Shown here in pieces: positions 16,083-26,698 of a stretch of DNA of 64,000 bases. The first letter of the stretch is position 1. Each line of letters starts with the position of its first letter. Origin of the DNA: Mycolicibacterium monacense (GTDB lineage: Bacteria; Actinomycetota; Actinomycetes; Mycobacteriales; Mycobacteriaceae); NCBI RefSeq assembly GCF_010731575.1, contig NZ_AP022617.1, positions 806,001-870,000 of the forward strand, read 5' to 3'. A model generated the notes under the pieces. That model was not told the DNA's origin and searched no databases. It saw only the letters and a program-made list of their open reading frames with translations. The position numbers and the translations under genes are program-made.

Positions 16083-16814
16083 TCAGAGGATGGCGGCGAG
16101 TTCCTTGGCGGCGGCGATCACCGCGTCCTTCCCGTCCAGCACGACGTCCTCCCGGTGCGAGATCAGGTTGATGCACGTCGGCGGTGACGGCGGCCGCCGG
16201 CGCACCGGTACGGCCAGGCCGTAGGTGTTGGGTTCCACCTCTCCGTGGGTGATCACCCAGCCCTGTTCGCGGGCCCGGGGCACGAGTTCCCGTTCGCCGG
16301 GACGCGGCGGCATGCTCGCCAGCAGCGCGATACCGGCCGCACCGCGGTCGAGCGGATAACGGCTGCCCTCGTGGAAAGACAAGTGGTAGTACACATTCGT
16401 CGGGCTTATCACCGCGACCGCCACCTGTTGATCGCCCTCGGCGACGAGCAGGGAGACGGTGGTGCCGAGTTCGTCGGCCAGCCCGCGCAGCACCGGCACG
16501 CTCAGTGCCCGCACGTTGTTGTCGAACGACGAACCGAGCAGCGCGAGTCCGGCCGCCGGCCGGTACCGGCCGTCCTCGCCCTTGGCGACGTAGCGGAACT
16601 GGGTGAGCGTGCCCAGCAGTCGGTAGGCGATCGTCCGGTGCACGCCGACGTAGTCGGCCACCTGCTGGACCGTAAGCCCGCCCGGCGCGGTGGCCACGGC
16701 CTGCAGCGCCGACAGACCCCTCGCGAGGGTCTGCGATCCCGCCGCGAGTTTGTCGGGCACCTTCCCGTCTCCCATACCGCCTCCCGTGCCGCCCGATCCC
16801 TTGACAGACGTCAT
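16083..16814 (-). CDS. IclR family transcriptional regulator
   Basis: ATG 16814 gives 243 residues; the frame is open up to 16865, so the start is uncertain. The N-terminal winged helix includes LTVQQVADYVGVHRTIAYRLL. The remainder matches the IclR effector domain, with SRYPLDRGAAGIALLA. It diverges from the hydrolase-mhpA-mhpB operon. In Rhodococcus, phenylpropionate hpp genes are controlled by an IclR-type regulator, which supports the same role here. Its ligand would be the ring substrate or an intermediate. Confidence 0.88.
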   Translation of the reverse strand: MTSVKGSGGTGGGMGDGKVPDKLAAGSQTLARGLSALQAVATAPGGLTVQQVADYVGVHRTIAYRLLGTLTQFRYVAKGEDGRYRPAAGLALLGSSFDNNVRALSVPVLRGLADELGTTVSLLVAEGDQQVAVAVISPTNVYYHLSFHEGSRYPLDRGAAGIALLASMPPRPGERELVPRAREQGWVITHGEVEPNTYGLAVPVRRRPPSPPTCINLISHREDVVLDGKDAVIAAAKELAAIL

Positions 16815-16836
16815 CGCGAGAGTGATGCTCTTAACA

Positions 16837-16848
16837 TAGTGCACATTA
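16837..16848. promoter_or_regulatory. Candidate IclR-operator region between divergent starts
   Basis: The short AT-richer gap between the IclR gene and the hydrolase contains TAGTGCACATTA, with a GTGCAC core, followed by a repeated TAGTG. A minus-strand TATGTT hexamer overlaps it and could be the regulator's own -10 element. The evidence is position and partial symmetry only. Confidence 0.3.
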
Positions 16849-16887
16849 GTGAGCGATATTAGCACGCATCGCTACCGCGGAGCGAGA

Positions 16888-17787
16888 ATGGCATTTCCGC
16901 ACCGGAAGGGAGACCGAGCCCCCGTGGCCGAGTACGAAAGCGTCTGGAGCGACCTGCAGGGCGTCGCGTTCTCGCAGGGTTATCTCGACGCCGGCGGGGT
17001 GCGCACGCGCTACCTGCACGCCGGCGAGACCAGCAAGCCGGCGCTGGTGTTCCTGCACGGTTCCGGCGGCCACGCCGAGGCCTATGTCCGCAACCTCGAG
17101 GCGCACGCCGAGCACTTCTCGACGTGGTCGATCGACATGCTGGGGCACGGGTACACCGACAAACCCGGCCATCCTCTCGAGGTCCGTCACTACGTCGACC
17201 ATCTGCGCGCGTTCCTCGATGCCATCGGCGCCGAGAAGGCCCACATCAGTGGCGAATCGCTCGGCGGGTGGGTGGCGGCCCGGCTGGCCGCCGACCACGG
17301 GGACCGGGTGATGCGGTTGGTGCTCAACACCGCCGGTGGTTCGCAGGCCGATCCCGAGGTGATGAAGCGCATCGTCACGCTGTCCATGGCGGCCGCCGAG
17401 GATCCCAGCTGGGAGACGGTCCAGGCCCGCATCAAGTGGCTGATGGCCGACAAGAGCAAGGCGTACGACGACATCGTCGCCAGCCGCCAACGCGTCTACC
17501 GCCAACCGGGATTCGTGACGGCGATGCGCGACATCATGGCGCTGCAGGATCCGGAGATCCGCGCCCGCAACCTGCTCGGCCCCGAGCAGTACGGCGCGAT
17601 CAGCGCGCCGACGCTGGTCGTGTGGACCAGTGACGATCCGACCGCCGACGTGGAGGAGGGCCGGCGGATCGCGTCGATGATCCCCGGCGCACGGTTCGAG
17701 GTGATGCCCGGCTGCGGGCACTGGCCGCAGTACGAAGACCCCAAGACCTTCAACCGGTTACACGTCGACTTCCTGCTGGGACGCTGA
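16888..17787 (+). CDS. Alpha/beta hydrolase, probable meta-cleavage product hydrolase
   Basis: ATG 16888 has GGAG five bases upstream; other in-frame starts lie at 16849 and GTG 16924. The 299-residue protein has the oxyanion segment FLHGSGGH, nucleophile elbow GESLGG, acid region WTSDDPTAD and catalytic His in GCGHWPQYE. In context, directly before mhpA and mhpB, it should hydrolyse the C-C bond of the ring-fission product, as MhpC/HsaD-type enzymes do. The mhpA start shares one base with its stop. Confidence 0.86.
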   Translation: MAFPHRKGDRAPVAEYESVWSDLQGVAFSQGYLDAGGVRTRYLHAGETSKPALVFLHGSGGHAEAYVRNLEAHAEHFSTWSIDMLGHGYTDKPGHPLEVRHYVDHLRAFLDAIGAEKAHISGESLGGWVAARLAADHGDRVMRLVLNTAGGSQADPEVMKRIVTLSMAAAEDPSWETVQARIKWLMADKSKAYDDIVASRQRVYRQPGFVTAMRDIMALQDPEIRARNLLGPEQYGAISAPTLVVWTSDDPTADVEEGRRIASMIPGARFEVMPGCGHWPQYEDPKTFNRLHVDFLLGR

Positions 17788-19493
17788 TGACCCCGGCCAC
17801 CGAACGAGACGACACCGACACCGACGTCGTCATCGTCGGCGCCGGCCCGGTGGGCCTGACGCTGGCGAACATCCTCGGCCTCCAGGGCGTACGCACCATG
17901 ATCGTCGAGGAGCGCGCCACGCTCATCGACTACCCGCGCGGAGTCGGGCTCGACGACGAGGCGCTGCGGACCTTCCAGGCGATCGGACTGGTGGACAAGG
18001 TCCTGCCGCACACCGTGCCGAACCAGATCCTGCGATTCTTCGACGGCAACCGGCGACTGCTCGCGGAGATGGCGCCGCCGGACGCACGGTTCGGCTGGCC
18101 CAAACGCAACGGTTTCGTGCAACCCATGGTGGATGCCGAACTGCACGCCGGATTGGCGCGATTCCCCCACGTCGAGGTGCGCTGGGGGCACAGGATGGCC
18201 GAATGCGAGGAGACCGCGGACGGTGTGACGGTGCGACTGGACGGTGACCCCACACCGGTGCGGGCGCGCTATCTGGTCGGCTGCGACGGTGGACGCAGTG
18301 CGACCCGGCGCCTGATGGGGGTGTCCTTCGACGGCACCACCTCCCCGACACGCTGGCTGGTCGTCGACATCGCCAACGATCCGCTCGGCCACCCCAACAG
18401 TGAGGTCGGCGCCGATCCGGCCCGGCCGTACGCATCGATCTCGATCGCGCACGGAATCCGCCGCTTCGAGTTCATGATCCACGCCGACGAGACCGACGAA
18501 CAGGCCGAGGACCCCGCGTTCATCCACCGGATGCTGGGGCTGCTGGTGCCCCATCCCGAACGTGTCGAGGTCATCCGGCACCGGGTCTACACCCACCACT
18601 CCCGGATCGCCGGCGCCTTCCGCAAGGGCCGGATGTTCCTGGCCGGTGACGCCGCGCACCTGATGCCGGTGTGGCAGGGCCAGGGGTACAACAGCGGAAT
18701 CCGCGACGCCGCGAACCTCGGCTGGAAACTCGCCGCGGTGGTCGACGGGCGCGCCGGTGACGCCCTGCTCGACACCTACGACGTCGAGCGCCGCAAACAC
18801 GCCAGGGCGATGATCGACCTGTCCACCATGGTCGGACGGGTCATCTCACCGACCAACCGGCACGTCGCGGCGGTGCGCGACAAGCTGATTCGCGGCGCAT
18901 CGGTGGTACCCACCCTCAAGCGCTACGTGCTGGAGATGCGGTTCAAGCCGATGCCCCGTTACGAGCAGGGCGCGGTCTTCCATCCGGAGGCGCCCTCGCC
19001 CACCTCGCCGGCGGGCACGCTGTTCATCCAACCGCGCGTCGACAGCCGCGACGCGCAGAACGTGTTGCTCGACGAGGTGCTCGGCACCGGGTTCGCGGTG
19101 TTGTGCTGGAACAACAACCCGCGCGCACTCCTGGGTGCCGACCTCTTCGACCGGTGGAAGGCGCTCGGTGCCAGATTCGTCGCGGCCCGCCCTCTGACAC
19201 AGTTGCACTGGACCGGTCACGACGATCCCGACGTCACCGTGATCGGCGACCGCACCGGCGCGCTGAAGGGCTGGTTCGACGCCCACGCCGAATCGGTGCT
19301 GTTCCTGCGCCCCGACCGTTGTATCGCCGGCGCCTGCATCGCGCAGCGTGCCCCCGAAGTGAGCACCGCCCTGTTCGGGGTGCTCCATCTGACCCAGGGA
19401 GGAGGCAATGGTCACCATGGCGCAGATCGCCCTGTGCTGCACGTCGCACAGTCCGCTACTGAACCTTCCGGGACCGTCGCGGGAACTCCTTGA
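17787..19493 (+). CDS. mhpA: FAD-binding hydroxylase, MhpA-like
   Basis: The 568-residue protein has the class A flavin monooxygenase motifs: GAGPVG at 18-23, the DG motif in [11 protein letters not shown], and the GD motif [18 protein letters not shown]. The C-terminal thioredoxin-like domain is also present. Such enzymes ortho-hydroxylate a monohydroxy aromatic, here probably a 3-hydroxyphenylpropionate-like side-chain phenol, to the catechol used by MhpB. It overlaps mhpB by 86 bases, an unusually long overlap that suggests tight coupling. The exact substrate is uncertain. Confidence 0.9.
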
Positions 19494-20358
19494 CGACATC
19501 GGGTCGGCGCTGGCCGTCGCCCGTGATTTCGTCACCGAGTTCGACCCGGACCTGGTGGTCACCTTCTCACCGGACCACTACAACGGGTTCTTCTACAAGG
19601 TCATGCCCCCGTTCTGCGTCGGCACCTCCGCGCAGGGCGTCGGGGACTACGGCACCCACGCCGGACCGCTCGACGTGCCGGAGGACCTCGCGAACGAGCT
19701 GGCCACCGCCGTACTGGAAGCCGGTGTGGACGTGGCGATCTCGGCGAGTATGGACGTCGACCACGGCACCGTGCAGCCGCTGCAGAATCTGTTCGGCGAT
19801 GCGATGGCCCGTCCCGTCATCCCGGTGTTCATCAACTCCGTCGCCACCCCGCTGGGCCCGCTGCGGCGCACCCGTGCGCTGGGTACGGCGATCGGACGGT
19901 ACCTCGCGACCCTCGACAAGCGTGTCCTGGTGATCGGTTCGGGTGGGTTGTCCCACGACCCGCCGGTGCCCACCCTGGCGACCGCCCCGCCGGCGGCGCT
20001 CGACCGCATCGTGCACGGCGCACCGATGAGCACCGAACAGCGGATGGCCCGGCAGTCCGCGGTGATCGACGCGGCGCACGCGTTCGCGCACGGGGAAAGC
20101 CCCCTGCAGCCGCTCAATCCGGCGTGGGATGCGACGTTCCTGGAGATCCTCGACGAGGGCTGGCTCTCGGATCTCGACGGCTGGTCCAACGCGTTCATCG
20201 CCCGCGAGGGTGGGAACTCCGCACACGAGATCCGCACCTGGGTAGCGGCTTTCGCGGCGCTGGCGGCCGGCGGTGACTACCGCACCGGCCTGCGCTTCTA
20301 CCGTGCCGCACCCGAGTTGATCGCGGGTTTCGCGATCCGGACGGCGGTGCTCGCGTGA
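19408..20358 (+). CDS. mhpB: Class III extradiol dioxygenase, MhpB-like
   Basis: ATG 19408 follows GGAGGAGG at the ideal spacing. The 316-residue LigB-type protein has CTSHSP near the N terminus. His119 (DVDHGTV) and His183 (GGLSHDPP) correspond to the acid/base histidines 115 and 179 of E. coli 2,3-dihydroxyphenylpropionate 1,2-dioxygenase with a constant offset of four. It cleaves a catechol next to a hydroxyl using Fe(II) and O2. With the adjacent hydrolase and hydroxylase it forms the core of a meta-cleavage pathway. Confidence 0.92.
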
Positions 20359-22136
20359 ACTTCGACAGGCACGTCGACGTGCTGGTGGTCGGCTCGGGCG
20401 GCGGCGGGATGACCGCCGCGTTGACAGCTCACTCGTGCGGGCTGGACACGCTGGTGGTCGAGAAGGCCGCGCACTTCGGCGGATCGACCGCGCTCTCGGG
20501 CGGCGGGATCTGGGTGCCGGGTGCGCCGTCGCAGCGCAAGGCCGGCTACACACCCGACCCGGACGCGGTCTTCGGGTATCTCAAGCGGATCACCGGGGGG
20601 CTGGTCAGCGATGCGCGCCTGCGCACCTACGTCGACGCCGCCCCGCAGATGATGGAGTTCCTCGAGAACCTCAGCCCGTGGTTCGAATTCGTCTGGAAGC
20701 CCGGCTACGCCGACTACTACCCGGAACTGCCGGGCGGCTCCGAACTCGGCAGCACGATCAACGTGCCGGCCATCGACCTGCGCCGGCTCGAGGAGGACGA
20801 ACAGCACCTGCTCCAGCCGTTGGCGCTGGCGCCGAAGGGAATCTGGTTCGCGCCCAAGGACCTTCGCCTCTTCTATCAGGTGCGGCAGAACTGGCGCGGC
20901 AAGGCCGTCCTGGTCAAGCTGATCTGGCGGATGGTGCGGGCGCGGGTGTTCGGCGACCGGATGGCCGCCATCGGCCAGTCCCTGGCCGCGCGGATGCGGC
21001 TGGCCATGAAGCAGGAGAACATCCCGCTGTGGCTCGACGCGCCGATGACCGAGTTGATCACCGGTCCCGACGGCGAGGTGGTCGGTGCGGTCGTCGAGAC
21101 GGCCGGGCGCGCGGTCCGGATCGGCGCGCGCCGCGGCGTCATCCTGGCCGCCGGCGGGTTCGACCACGACATGGACTGGCGCAGAGAGCATCTGCCGGTT
21201 CTGGAGAAGGACTGGAGCTTCGGTAACCCGGCCAACCTGGGCGACGGTATCCGCGCGGCCGAGAAGGTCGGCGCCGCAACCGAACTGCTCGACGAGGCGT
21301 GGTGGTTCCCGGCGATGTGCTGGCCCGACGGGCGGCTGCAGTTCATGCTCAACGAACGCATGATGCCCGCGCAGTTCGTCGTCAACGGCGACGGGAAGCG
21401 CTTCATCAACGAGGCCGCACCGTACATGGATTTCGCGCACGCGATGATCGACGGCCAGCGGTCCGGTGTGGAGCACATCCCGTGCTGGCTGATCACCGAC
21501 ATCCGGTCGTTCCGCCGCTATGTGGTGGGCGGGCACCTGCCCATCCCGAAGGTGCCCTTCGCGCCGGTGCCCACCGGGTGGAAGGTGCCCAGGGCCTGGC
21601 TGGATTCCGGGGTGGTCAAGGAAGCCCACTCGTGGGACGAGATGGCCGCCAAGATCGGCGTGCCTGCCGAGAACCTGCGCCGGACAGCCGAACGGTTCAA
21701 CGAGCTCGCGCGCAAGGGACACGACGACGACTTCAACCGTGGCGACAGCGCGTACGACAACTACTACGGCGACCCGACGCTGCCGAACCCCAACCTTCAC
21801 CCGCTGGGCAAGCCGCCGTACTACGCGTTCCAGATCATCCTCGGTGACCTCGGCACATCGGGCGGCCTGCGCACCGACGAGTACGCCCGGGTGCTGCGCG
21901 ACGACGATTCGGCGGTGCCCGGCCTGTACGCGGTGGGCAACAACTCGGCCGCCGTGATGGGCCGCAGCTACGCCGGTGCGGGCGCGACGATCGGGCCCGC
22001 CATGACGTTCGGCTACGTCGCCGCCAGACACATCGCGGCGAAAGACGCCGCCGCGCAGCCGGATTCCGGCACCGCGCACGTCGACCACCAAGCTCAACCC
22101 AGTCCAGGGCCGTCACCCATCGGAGGAAGCACATGA
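20355..22136 (+). CDS. KstD-like FAD-dependent dehydrogenase
   Basis: GTG 20355 overlaps the mhpB stop as GTGA. The 593-residue flavoprotein has [12 protein letters not shown], the [14 protein letters not shown] flavin loop and the C-terminal [17 protein letters not shown] signature of 3-ketosteroid-delta1-dehydrogenases. Position inside an aromatic meta-cleavage operon suggests it dehydrogenates a cyclic ketone precursor so that the ring becomes aromatic, as happens in steroid degradation, but the substrate is not known. The last 30 residues are low-complexity and probably unstructured. Confidence 0.87.
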
Positions 22137-23443
22137 AAATCTCGCTGTTCTACGAATTCCCGCTGCCGCGGCCGTGGTCGGAGGATGACGAGCACCAGTT
22201 GTTCCAGCACGGACTAGACGAGGTCGAGGCCGCAGACAAGGCGGGCTTCTCGACGGTCTGGCTGACCGAGCACCACTTCCTCGAGGAGTACTGCCACTCG
22301 ACCGCGCCGGAGATGTTCCTCGCGGCGGCCAGCCAGCGCACCAAGGACATCCGGCTCGGGTTCGGCGTCATGCACCTTCCGCCGCCCATCAACCATCCGG
22401 CCCGCATCGCGGAGCGGATCGCCACCCTCGACCACCTGTCCAACGGCCGGGTGGAGTTCGGCACGGGTGAGGGATCGTCGGTCGCCGAACTCGGCGGCTT
22501 CAACATCGACCCGGCCGACAAGCGCGCGCAGTGGGAGGAGGCCCTCGAGGTCTCGATCCGCTGTATGACCGAGGCGCCGTTCACCGGATTCAAGGGCGAG
22601 CACGTCGAAATGCCCGCCCGCAACGTGATCCCCAAGCCGCTGCAGAGTCCGCACCCGCCGGTCTGGGTGGCGTGCACCCGCCCGTCCTCGGTCCAGATGG
22701 CCGCCCAGAAGGCCATCGGCGCACTGAGTTTCGCCTACACCGGTCCCGAAGCGTTGAAGGATCGGGTGGACGGCTACTACAAGGAGTTCGAGGAGAAGGG
22801 TGCGCCGATCACCCCGGCGATCAACCCGAACCTGCTGGCCATCGGCGGTGACCTGTCGATGATGGTCGCCAAGTCCGACGAGGAGGCGCTCAAACGGCTC
22901 GGCATCGGCGGCGGCTTCTTCTCGTTCGGGATCATGCACTACTACCTGACCGGTATGCACACCCCCGGCCGAACCGGTGTGTGGGAACTGTACGAGAAGG
23001 CCGTCAAGGAGGATCCGACGCTCGCCTACGGTCCGGGACGCGGCGCGATCGGCTCGCCTGACACGGTCCGCGAGTTCCTGCGCGGCTACGAAGCCAGCGG
23101 CGTGGACGAGATCATCCTGCTGCTCAACCCCCGCAGCCACGAGGGCACGATGGAGTCCATCGAGATCATGGGCAAGGAGATCCTGCCCGAGTTCATCGAG
23201 CGCGACGAGAAGGCGGTCAAGGACAAGGCCAAGCGGCTGGAACCGGTCGTCGAGAAGGTCGAGTCCCGCCGCCAGCCGTCGGATGCGCCGATGTTCGACG
23301 AGACCTACTCGTTCGGCGGCCTGCCGACCGGCCGCGGCGGCAAGTTCACCGCGGGTGAGATCCCCGAGGCGATGGCCGAGATCAACGAGGGCCGGGTGAA
23401 GGCCGCGGAGGCGGAGAAGCGGGCCCGCGAGCAGGCGGGCTGA
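22133..23443 (+). CDS. LLM-class flavin-dependent monooxygenase
   Basis: ATG 22133 overlaps the previous stop as ATGA. The 436-residue luciferase-like protein has WLTEHHF, the GFGVMHLPPPINHP strand and RVEFGTGEGSS, the bacterial-luciferase-family barrel. It is about 80 residues longer than typical, with a charged C-terminal tail rich in Lys/Glu/Ala. An NADPH:FMN reductase is encoded six reading frames of the same operon away (25278-25859, four genes on), so a two-component reduced-flavin monooxygenase is plausible. The reaction is unknown. Confidence 0.86.
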   Translation: MKISLFYEFPLPRPWSEDDEHQLFQHGLDEVEAADKAGFSTVWLTEHHFLEEYCHSTAPEMFLAAASQRTKDIRLGFGVMHLPPPINHPARIAERIATLDHLSNGRVEFGTGEGSSVAELGGFNIDPADKRAQWEEALEVSIRCMTEAPFTGFKGEHVEMPARNVIPKPLQSPHPPVWVACTRPSSVQMAAQKAIGALSFAYTGPEALKDRVDGYYKEFEEKGAPITPAINPNLLAIGGDLSMMVAKSDEEALKRLGIGGGFFSFGIMHYYLTGMHTPGRTGVWELYEKAVKEDPTLAYGPGRGAIGSPDTVREFLRGYEASGVDEIILLLNPRSHEGTMESIEIMGKEILPEFIERDEKAVKDKAKRLEPVVEKVESRRQPSDAPMFDETYSFGGLPTGRGGKFTAGEIPEAMAEINEGRVKAAEAEKRAREQAG

Positions 23444-23451
23444 AACCACCC

Positions 23452-24276
23452 GTGAGCCACATCGAGCAGCTGTGGCGCTATGACGGCAAGCGGGTCGTCG
23501 TCACCGGCTGCGCGTCGGGGATCGGCGCGCACCTCGTGCGGCAGCTGAGCGAACTCGGCGCCCGGGTGGTGGGTCTGGACATGCGACGCCCCGCGGCGGA
23601 CCTCGACGAGTTCGGCGAGATCGACCTCTCCGACCGGGCGTCGATCGACACCGCGGTGGCGGCGATCGGCGGTGACGTCGACGTGCTGTTCAACGTCGCC
23701 GGCGTGTCCTCGGGCATCGGAGATCCGCCACTGGTGGTGCGGATCAACTTCCTCGGCACCCGGCACTTCACCGAGTCGATGCTGCCGCGGATGCGGCCGG
23801 GATCGTCGATCGTCAGCGTTTCCTCGCTCGCGGCGGCGTCGTACCTGGACAACGCGCCGACCACCGCCGGTCTGGTGCGCACAGCCACCATGGAGGACGG
23901 GATCGCCTGGTGCGCCGAACATCCCGAGGCGCTCGCCGACGGCGGCTACCGGTTGGCCAAAGAGGCGCTCATCCTCTACACCATGCGCAGCGCCGGCCCG
24001 CTGGGTGCGCGCGGCATCCGCATCAACTGCACGGGGCCCGGTGTGACCGAGACGCCGATCCTCGATCAGTTGCGGACCGCGTACGGTCCGGCCTTCCTCG
24101 ACGACATCCCCAAACCGCTCGGCCGGGTGTCGGATCCGGAGGAGCAGTCCGCGGTGTTGACATTCCTCGGCAGCAACGCCGCCAGTTACATCACCGGCCA
24201 GGTCATCTGGGTCGACGGTGGGAACCTCGCCGGCCGGGTGGCCGCGAGTCTAGACGCGACTTCGGAAGGGAAGTGA
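23452..24276 (+). CDS. SDR family oxidoreductase, 3-alpha-HSD/carbonyl reductase-like
   Basis: The 274-residue protein starts at GTG 23452. It has GCASGIGAHL as cofactor loop, SVSSLAA for the catalytic Ser, and YRLAKEAL after an insert of about 25 residues. That insert is the hallmark of the 3-alpha-hydroxysteroid dehydrogenase/carbonyl reductase subgroup. It belongs to the meta-cleavage operon and probably interconverts an alcohol and ketone on the ring system. Confidence 0.85.
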   Translation: MSHIEQLWRYDGKRVVVTGCASGIGAHLVRQLSELGARVVGLDMRRPAADLDEFGEIDLSDRASIDTAVAAIGGDVDVLFNVAGVSSGIGDPPLVVRINFLGTRHFTESMLPRMRPGSSIVSVSSLAAASYLDNAPTTAGLVRTATMEDGIAWCAEHPEALADGGYRLAKEALILYTMRSAGPLGARGIRINCTGPGVTETPILDQLRTAYGPAFLDDIPKPLGRVSDPEEQSAVLTFLGSNAASYITGQVIWVDGGNLAGRVAASLDATSEGK

Positions 24277-24277
24277 C

Positions 24278-25267
24278 GTGGCCACACTCGACGAGTTCCG
24301 CCGCGCGGGGGAGTCCCTGCGCAACTGGGGACGCTGGGGCGACGCCGACGAACTCGGCACGCTGAACTTCATCACCGCCGACAAGGTGGCCGAGGGGGCG
24401 CGCCTGGTGCGGCACGGCAAGGTCTTTCCCCTCGGCGTCGACTTCGGATCCTCGGGCCCGCAGGGTGCGTTCCAGTACCGGCCCAACCCGATGCACGTGA
24501 TGACCGTCGACGGTGGCGACGCCAACACCCTGGTGCAGTACGGCCCGCAGTGGTTGAAGAACACCGTCGCCCAGCAGCTCGCCGGGTACTTCGTGGACAA
24601 CCCGTTCCGGTTCAACGACGACATGATCATCATGCCGCTGCAGGCCGCCACCCAGTGGGATGCGCTGTCGCACGTCTACTACGACGACAAGCTCTACAAC
24701 GGGTTCCCGGCCGATTCGGTGACCAGCCAGGGTGCCTTCCACTGCGGTATCGACAAGGTCGACGGCAAGGGCATCACCTCGCGCGGCGTACTGCTCGACC
24801 TGGTGCGCCACCGCGGGGCCGACGTGTTCGTCGAACACGGTGAGCCGATCACCCCGGACGAACTCGACGAAGTGGCCCGCGCTCAGGGGGTTTCGGTCGG
24901 CACCGGTGACATCGTGCTGATCCGGACCGGATGGTGGGACAGGTTCCTGGAGGCCGGCGACGGCACCGAACCGTACGCCGGGCTGGACTGGCGCTGCGCA
25001 TCGTGGCTGCACGAACGTGAGATCGCCGCGGTGGCCGCCGACAACCTCATGGTCGAGGACCCGGTGTCCGGCGTCGAGGGCACGATCCTGCCGATGCACA
25101 TGCTGTGCCTGCGCGATATGGGGCTGATGCTCGGGGAGTACTGGGACCTCGGCGCGCTGGCCGCCGACTGCGCCGCCGACGGCGTGTACGAATTCCAGCT
25201 CATCGCACCGCCGTTGCGGGTCACCGGTGCGGTGGGAGCACCGCTGAATCCGATCGCGATCAAGTGA
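24278..25267 (+). CDS. Cyclase family protein (kynurenine formamidase-like fold)
   Basis: GTG 24278 is preceded by GGAAGGGAAG and gives 329 residues. The metal-site segment reads TQWDALSHVYY, the cyclase-family variant in which the first His of the usual THxDxxxH pattern is Gln. Related proteins act as metal-dependent hydrolases on amide, lactone or ring structures. In this operon it may open a ring made by the luciferase-like monooxygenase or hydrolyse a lactone. No specific substrate can be read. Confidence 0.85.
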   Translation: MATLDEFRRAGESLRNWGRWGDADELGTLNFITADKVAEGARLVRHGKVFPLGVDFGSSGPQGAFQYRPNPMHVMTVDGGDANTLVQYGPQWLKNTVAQQLAGYFVDNPFRFNDDMIIMPLQAATQWDALSHVYYDDKLYNGFPADSVTSQGAFHCGIDKVDGKGITSRGVLLDLVRHRGADVFVEHGEPITPDELDEVARAQGVSVGTGDIVLIRTGWWDRFLEAGDGTEPYAGLDWRCASWLHEREIAAVAADNLMVEDPVSGVEGTILPMHMLCLRDMGLMLGEYWDLGALAADCAADGVYEFQLIAPPLRVTGAVGAPLNPIAIK

Positions 25268-25277
25268 CGGGGAGACG

Positions 25278-25859
25278 ATGACCGACCCAGGTGAGATCCC
25301 ATTCGTCGTCGGGCTCGGCGGCACCCTGCGCGCCAACTCGTCGACCGAGCGGGCGGTGCGGTACTGCCTCGAGGCCGTCGAGCGGCAGGGTGGGCGCACC
25401 CGGATGTTCGCCGGTCCCGATCTGGACCTGCCGATGTACGCACCGCATCAACTGGAGCGCACCCCGGGTGCGCTGGAACTCGTTGCGGCGCTTCGGGACG
25501 CCGACGCGGTGGTGGTCGGATCACCCGGATACCACGGCGCCATCTCGGGTCTGGTGAAGAACGCGCTCGACTACATCGAGGATCTGCGGGAGGACCCGCG
25601 GGTGTACCTCGACAACACGCCGTGGGGCTGTATCAGTTGCGCGTACGGGTGGCAGGCGGCGGTCAACACGCTCGGGCAGCTGCGCTCGATCGGCCATGCG
25701 CTGCGGGCCTGGCCGACCCCGCTCGGCGTGGCGATCAACTCGGCCGACCCGATCTGGGACGGCGACGGTCTGCTGGTCGACGAGCCGGTGCGCAATCAGC
25801 TCGACCTGCTGGCCAATCAGGTGCTGACGTTCGCCGCGGCGCACCGGACCGCGAAGTGA
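25278..25859 (+). CDS. NADPH-dependent FMN reductase
   Basis: The 193-residue flavodoxin-fold protein has GGTLRANSSTERAVRY near the N terminus and GSPGYHGAISGLVKNALDY, the flavin-binding pattern of the FMN_red family. It would supply reduced FMN, most simply to the luciferase-like monooxygenase at 22133. ATG 25278 follows GGGGAG. Its stop overlaps the next gene as GTGA. Confidence 0.9.
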   Translation: MTDPGEIPFVVGLGGTLRANSSTERAVRYCLEAVERQGGRTRMFAGPDLDLPMYAPHQLERTPGALELVAALRDADAVVVGSPGYHGAISGLVKNALDYIEDLREDPRVYLDNTPWGCISCAYGWQAAVNTLGQLRSIGHALRAWPTPLGVAINSADPIWDGDGLLVDEPVRNQLDLLANQVLTFAAAHRTAK

Positions 25860-26698
25860 GCTTCCACCGGAAGTCGGTCGCCGTCGACGGGCTGACCACC
25901 GGGTATCTCGAAGCGGGGCAGGGCGATCCGGTGGTTCTGCTGCACGGCGGCGAGTTCGGCGCGTCGGCCGAACTCGGCTGGGAGCGGGTGATCGGCGCAC
26001 TGGCCGAGCGGTATCACGTGCTCGCGCCCGACATGCTGGGGTTCGGCCGGTCGGCGAAGGTCGTCGACTTCACCGACGGCCGCGGGATGCGCATCCGCCA
26101 CATCGCGCGCTTCTGCGAGGTCCTCGACGTGGGGTCGGCGCATTTCGTCGGCAACTCGATGGGCGCGATCAACCTGCTCGTCGACGCCACGTCGGGCGCG
26201 CCCGTGCTGCCCGCGCGCAGCCTCGTCGCGCTGTGCGGCGGCGGGACCATCCAGCGCAACGAACACGCCAACGCCCTCTACGACTACGACGCGACGCCGG
26301 ACGGGATGCGCAGGATCGTCACCGCGCTGTTCGCCGATCCGTCGTATCCGGCCGACGACGACTACGTCGGTCGACGCTACGAGTCGTCGATCGCCCCGGG
26401 CGCCTGGGAGTCGTTGGCGGCAGCCCGGTTTCGCAGGCCCGGTCTGGAACCGCCACCGCCCCCGTCGGCCACCCGGCCGTACGAGCGCATCACCGTGCCC
26501 ACGCTGATCGTCGAAGGGGAACGCGACAAACTGCTGCCGGCCGGGTGGGCCGCCAAGATCGCCGGACAGATCACCGGTGCGCGGTCCGCGGTCGTCGCGG
26601 CCGCCGGGCACTGCCCGCAGATCGAACAACCGGCCGCGGTCACCGATCTGCTCCTCGAATTCTTCGCCGACGTCCCTCAACGAAAGGTGTCCGCCTGA
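25856..26698 (+). CDS. Alpha/beta hydrolase
   Basis: GTG 25856 overlaps the reductase stop and gives 280 residues. It has LLHGGEFGAS, the nucleophile elbow GNSMGAIN, VEGERDKLLP for the acid and AAGHCPQIEQ for the His. It resembles C-C bond and ester hydrolases of aromatic and steroid pathways and is the second such hydrolase in the cluster. Two hydrolases could act on two successive cleavage products or on different substrates. Confidence 0.87.
   Translation: MSFHRKSVAVDGLTTGYLEAGQGDPVVLLHGGEFGASAELGWERVIGALAERYHVLAPDMLGFGRSAKVVDFTDGRGMRIRHIARFCEVLDVGSAHFVGNSMGAINLLVDATSGAPVLPARSLVALCGGGTIQRNEHANALYDYDATPDGMRRIVTALFADPSYPADDDYVGRRYESSIAPGAWESLAAARFRRPGLEPPPPPSATRPYERITVPTLIVEGERDKLLPAGWAAKIAGQITGARSAVVAAAGHCPQIEQPAAVTDLLLEFFADVPQRKVSA

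Noticed and set aside
16801..16860. KstR-type operator before the meta-cleavage cluster
   Set aside because: I found no TnnAACnnGTTnnA match in the divergent IclR/hydrolase region. KstD-like genes alone do not show KstR control.
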